Shown piece by piece: positions 61,294 through 64,000 of a stretch of DNA of 64,000 nt. Within the stretch, counting starts at the first letter, position 1; each line of letters opens with the position of its first letter. The stretch spans positions 1 to 64,000 of the forward strand of contig OZ243931.1 of the NCBI GenBank assembly GCA_965214055.1, read 5' to 3'. The position numbers were made by a program, and so were the translations under genes. This DNA comes from WTGA01 sp965214055. Its GTDB lineage: Bacteria; Pseudomonadota; Gammaproteobacteria; Arenicellales; Poriferihabitantaceae. The notes below the pieces were generated by a model that was not told where the DNA came from, made no database searches, and saw only the letters and a program-made list of their open reading frames with translations.

Positions 61294-62769
61294 TTACAGG
61301 CTGATGGCCCGCCCGGCCCGGGCGGGTTGCGCCAGCCGGCTGTGGGCCTGCGTAATCATCTCGACACGCTCGGCCACATCCTTCCTGGCCGGGCAGGCTT
61401 TCCCCTGGATGGTATTGACATGCAGCAGCATCTGTTCCGCACAGGCCAACAGGCGGTTGTCTTCACAACGAAACATTTCATGATAGATGCGCATCCGTTT
61501 CCGGTCGCTCCCCAGGACCTGCGTGGTCACCTCAATTTTCTGATGAGCCTCGACTTCGCTGAGGTTGTTCATATGGGTTTCAACGGTGTAATAGCTCATA
61601 CCGGATTGATGGTAGTCCTCGTTCACCCCAATGTACCGGAACAATGCGTCCGAGGCATCTCCGAAGACCTGCAGGTACCGGCTTTCGGTCATGTGGTTGT
61701 TGTAGTCTACCCACTCGGGCTGGACAATATCGCTGTGCAGCCGGAGAGGACGGCTCAAATCCTCTTCATGGGAGAACTCCGACCGGTGTGAGCCCTCGTA
61801 CAGTTTCTCTTCATAACTGGCCAGGACTTTCCCGGCTGCCGTGTTCTGGGCCCGCAACCCCTGAAGAATAGAGACGATGCAGTCATCGCGCATCCGCTCC
61901 AGTTCGAGAATACTGCGTCCCGCGGCCTGTTCATCCGATTGCGTGGCAATCCGGTCCAGCAGCTCGTCCGTCAAATCCGGGCCGTCAAATCGCGTCCAGG
62001 GCCATTTCAGGGCAGGCCCGAATTGACCCATGAAATGCCGCATGCCGCCTTCACCGCCTGCGATTCGGAAAGTCAGGAATGAACCCATGAATGCCCATCG
62101 AATACCCGGTCCGTAGCAGATGGCCTGATCCAGTTCGTCTGCCGTCGCCACCCCCTCGTTCAGCAGGTGCAGCGCTTCCCGCCACAGGGCTTCCATCATC
62201 CTGTCTGCCAGAAACGCCTCCACTTCCTTTCGCACGACGAGGGGATGCATGCCGACGCGACGGTAAAACGCTGCCGCCCTTTTCCGGGTTTCCTCCGTGG
62301 TCCGGGTGCCCCCGACAATTTCCACCAAAGGCATCAGGTAAACCGGGTTGAAGGGATGGCCTACAATGATTCGCTGGGGATGGCGCACCCCGGCCTGCAT
62401 TTCGCTTGGGAGTAGTCCGGAAGAGGAGGAAGCAACAATGACCTCTGCACCGGTATGGCTGCAAATTTCCTTCATCAGGGCCTGTTTCACATCCATTCTC
62501 TCCGGCCCGCTTTCCTGGACGAAATCCGCTCCCGATACCGCGGCTTCCAGGGAGTCGACGAAACAGATTTTCCCTTTCGCTTCCGTGGGCGCCAGGGTCA
62601 TCCTGCGATAAGCGCGCAGGGCATTGTTCAGGACATCGTCAAATCGGCTCTCAATCCCGTCCCCGGGATCGTACAGCGACACGTCGATCCCATTGATCAG
62701 GAACCGTGCGGCCCAAGCCGAACCGATGACGCCGGCCCCAACAATGCCGACTTGTTTCACTTCGCGCAT
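61294..62769 (-). CDS. lcdH: L-carnitine dehydrogenase fused to a betainyl-CoA thioesterase-type domain
   Basis: Oxidises L-carnitine to 3-dehydrocarnitine with NAD. Residues 1-about 320 form a 3-hydroxyacyl-CoA-dehydrogenase-type fold: GAGVIGSAWA (11-20), the catalytic His in VGHPFNP (138) and the C-terminal helical domain. Residues about 342-475 add a hotdog thioesterase (HSDIVQPEWVDYNNHMTESRYLQVF, in part), matching the fused two-domain carnitine dehydrogenases of rhizobia (about 490-500 residues), whose thioesterase releases glycine betaine from betainyl-CoA. It is six bases downstream of the BKACE gene, which makes betainyl-CoA, so substrate channelling is plausible. Confidence 0.9.
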   Translation of the reverse strand: MREVKQVGIVGAGVIGSAWAARFLINGIDVSLYDPGDGIESRFDDVLNNALRAYRRMTLAPTEAKGKICFVDSLEAAVSGADFVQESGPERMDVKQALMKEICSHTGAEVIVASSSSGLLPSEMQAGVRHPQRIIVGHPFNPVYLMPLVEIVGGTRTTEETRKRAAAFYRRVGMHPLVVRKEVEAFLADRMMEALWREALHLLNEGVATADELDQAICYGPGIRWAFMGSFLTFRIAGGEGGMRHFMGQFGPALKWPWTRFDGPDLTDELLDRIATQSDEQAAGRSILELERMRDDCIVSILQGLRAQNTAAGKVLASYEEKLYEGSHRSEFSHEEDLSRPLRLHSDIVQPEWVDYNNHMTESRYLQVFGDASDALFRYIGVNEDYHQSGMSYYTVETHMNNLSEVEAHQKIEVTTQVLGSDRKRMRIYHEMFRCEDNRLLACAEQMLLHVNTIQGKACPARKDVAERVEMITQAHSRLAQPARAGRAISL

Positions 62770-62775
62770 TCGGTT

Positions 62776-63669
62776 TCAGCCCCGCTTGCGTAACCGGAGA
62801 TTTTTCCGGACCTCCTCCGGACCCAGAATATTCACGTTCATGGCGGATAAAATGGTGACCGCCCGTTCAACCAGCTGTGCATTCGTTGCAAAAACCCCTT
62901 TCTCAAGGTAGAGATTGTCCTCCAGTCCCACCCGCACATTTCCTCCGGCCAGCACGGCCATGGCGACATAGGGCAGTTCATTGCGCCCGATGGAAAATGC
63001 CGAAAATGTGGCCCCTTTCGGAAGACGGTGAACCATGGACATCAGGGTGCCGGGGTCGTCCGGGGCACCGTACGGAATTCCCATGCAAAGCTGGATCATC
63101 ACGGGATCATCAATGAGTCCTTCGCGCACCATCTCATGCACAAACACCAGGTGCCCGGTGTCGAAGACTTCCAGTTCGGGACGAACCCCCAGTTCCTGGA
63201 CCCGTTTCGCCATGGTTTTCAGCATGCCGGGGGTATTGGTCATGACGTAGTCGCTTTCGGCAAAATTCATGGTGCCGCAGTCCAGGGTGCAGATTTCCGG
63301 CAGGCATTGCTCGACATGGGCAAGGCGCTCCAGTGGACCCGCCATGTCCGTCCCCCGGGGATCCAGCGGAAGCGGATTTTCTCCCTTGCCAAATACCATG
63401 TCCCCTCCCATCCCGGCGGTGGTGTTGATGACCACATCGGTACCACTGTCCCGGATCCGGCTCACGACCTCTGCGAACAGGGCCGGGTCCCGGGATGGCT
63501 TTCCGGATTCGGGGTCCCGAACATGGACATGAACAATCGCGGCACCGGCCCTGGCGGCCTCAATGGCTGCAGACGCAATTTGCAAAGGGGTAATGGGGAT
63601 GGCCGGGTGTTTGCCCGTCGTATTGCCGGCACCCGTCACGGCACAGGTTATGAATGCGTTGAAATTCAA
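62776..63669 (-). CDS. BKACE-family 3-keto acid cleavage enzyme (3-dehydrocarnitine cleavage)
   Basis: Zn enzyme that condenses a beta-keto acid with acetyl-CoA and splits it, giving acetoacetate and a new acyl-CoA; for 3-dehydrocarnitine the products are betainyl-CoA and acetoacetate. Zinc ligands and active site are visible: IVHVHVRDPESG, FSIGRNELPYVAMAV and RVGLEDNLYL. The start is TTG 63669, preceded by GGGAGGTG six bases upstream; an ATG at 63687 would overlap this ribosome-binding site. It heads a tightly packed operon with carnitine dehydrogenase-thioesterase, so specificity for dehydrocarnitine is well supported by context. Confidence 0.87.
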   Translation of the reverse strand: MNFNAFITCAVTGAGNTTGKHPAIPITPLQIASAAIEAARAGAAIVHVHVRDPESGKPSRDPALFAEVVSRIRDSGTDVVINTTAGMGGDMVFGKGENPLPLDPRGTDMAGPLERLAHVEQCLPEICTLDCGTMNFAESDYVMTNTPGMLKTMAKRVQELGVRPELEVFDTGHLVFVHEMVREGLIDDPVMIQLCMGIPYGAPDDPGTLMSMVHRLPKGATFSAFSIGRNELPYVAMAVLAGGNVRVGLEDNLYLEKGVFATNAQLVERAVTILSAMNVNILGPEEVRKNLRLRKRG

Positions 63670-63907
63670 GGCGGACACCTCCCTCATGGTTGATGAGAAT
63701 GCGCTAACTTATCTTGGACAAGTACGGAATTGCAAGCCTTATTTGGGAAAATTTCAAGCCATCACCGGCCTGCCGAACGTTTGCTCCCGACTTGGTCCCT
63801 GTGTCGGGACCAGGTTCCACAGGGGACACTGCATTTTTTGCTTTTCCAATAAAACCCTGATCGGGCCGGTCAGGCAAAGCCGTGTTGGCCCAATGAAAAA
63901 CCGACCA

Positions 63908-64000
63908 TCAGGTCTGGCCATCCATCGTTTGTATTGCCCCATACAGTTCAGGCCGCCGATCCCGATACACTCCCCATGTCTGGCGATAATTCCGAATCCG
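63908..64000 (-). CDS. Possible 3' end of a gene beyond the window
   Basis: A frame open from the window edge to TGA at 63908-63910 reads NYRQTWGVYRDRRPELYGAI and ends ten residues later. Its composition (rich in aromatic residues and Arg) looks like a real C-terminus and it has the operon's orientation, but 30 residues are too few to identify it. The 238 bases between it and the BKACE start would hold the operon promoter if it is a separate unit. Confidence 0.35.
   Translation of the reverse strand, partial: RIRNYRQTWGVYRDRRPELYGAIQTMDGQT

Noticed and set aside
63754..63942. 62-codon minus-strand frame near the right edge
   Set aside because: No similarity or ribosome-binding site; it overlaps the more plausible C-terminal frame ending at 63908 and the likely promoter of the carnitine operon.

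Overview
The window reads as chromosomal DNA of a proteobacterium, most likely a marine or host-associated gammaproteobacterium. This is inferred from the gene families (E. coli-like BetA and CaiD, CysC, HigA, TolQ-type proteins) and a moderately GC-rich composition; I recognised no rRNA, tRNA, phage, IS or CRISPR array. Most of the 64 kb is devoted to importing and breaking down small nitrogen- and sulfur-containing metabolites: quaternary-amine osmolytes (glycine betaine, choline, gamma-butyrobetaine, carnitine), guanidino/ureido compounds, and probably an organosulfonate.

Layout. 1-4.4 kb: 3'-truncated cysC, then a ProX-ProV-ProW glycine betaine importer with a terminator between proX and proVW. 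5.2-10.3 kb: a guanidine-modifying hydrolase coupled to an N-carbamoyl amino acid hydrolase, an FrhB-like flavo-iron-sulfur protein, and an agmatinase-family enzyme with an apparent one-base frameshift. 11.3-15.2 kb: MttB-family methyltransferase plus dimethylglycine/sarcosine dehydrogenase-type protein. 15.8-20.4 kb: beta-hydroxyacid dehydrogenase, gamma-butyrobetaine dioxygenase, AllA-like cupin, CDGSH protein and GABA aminotransferase. 21-26.3 kb: indolepyruvate:ferredoxin oxidoreductase and a divergent MocR/PdxR-type regulator. 26.4-33.6 kb: GntR regulator, tripartite tricarboxylate transporter, acylating aldehyde dehydrogenase and AMP-forming acyl-CoA ligase, a set that resembles sulfoacetate catabolism.

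33.9-45 kb is more mosaic: a higBA pair whose toxin is frameshifted, a DUF4143 ATPase behind a perfect palindrome, a giant kinase/M23/aminotransferase fusion, betA, a dimethylargininase-like gene and a truncated AlbA_2-type regulator gene. 45.6-54.6 kb is an eight-gene co-directional operon with no assigned function: a duplicated exported repeat protein, a lipoprotein, two large single-pass membrane proteins (one with PEGA and FGE-sulfatase domains), a 55-residue membrane peptide, a TolQ/ExbB-type proton-channel protein and two ExbD-anchor/von Willebrand A proteins. This is the best candidate in the window for an undescribed system. 54.7-63.7 kb is a compact minus-strand operon for carnitine: BKACE, carnitine dehydrogenase-thioesterase fusion, SDR, acyl-CoA dehydrogenase, ADP-forming CoA ligase, CaiD, a DddP-like M24 protein and a GNAT acetyltransferase.

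Together the metabolic genes suggest this flow: gamma-butyrobetaine to carnitine (by dioxygenase or through CoA esters), carnitine to 3-dehydrocarnitine to glycine betaine, uptake of more betaine by ProXVW, choline entry through BetA, and demethylation through the MttB/dimethylglycine dehydrogenase pair.
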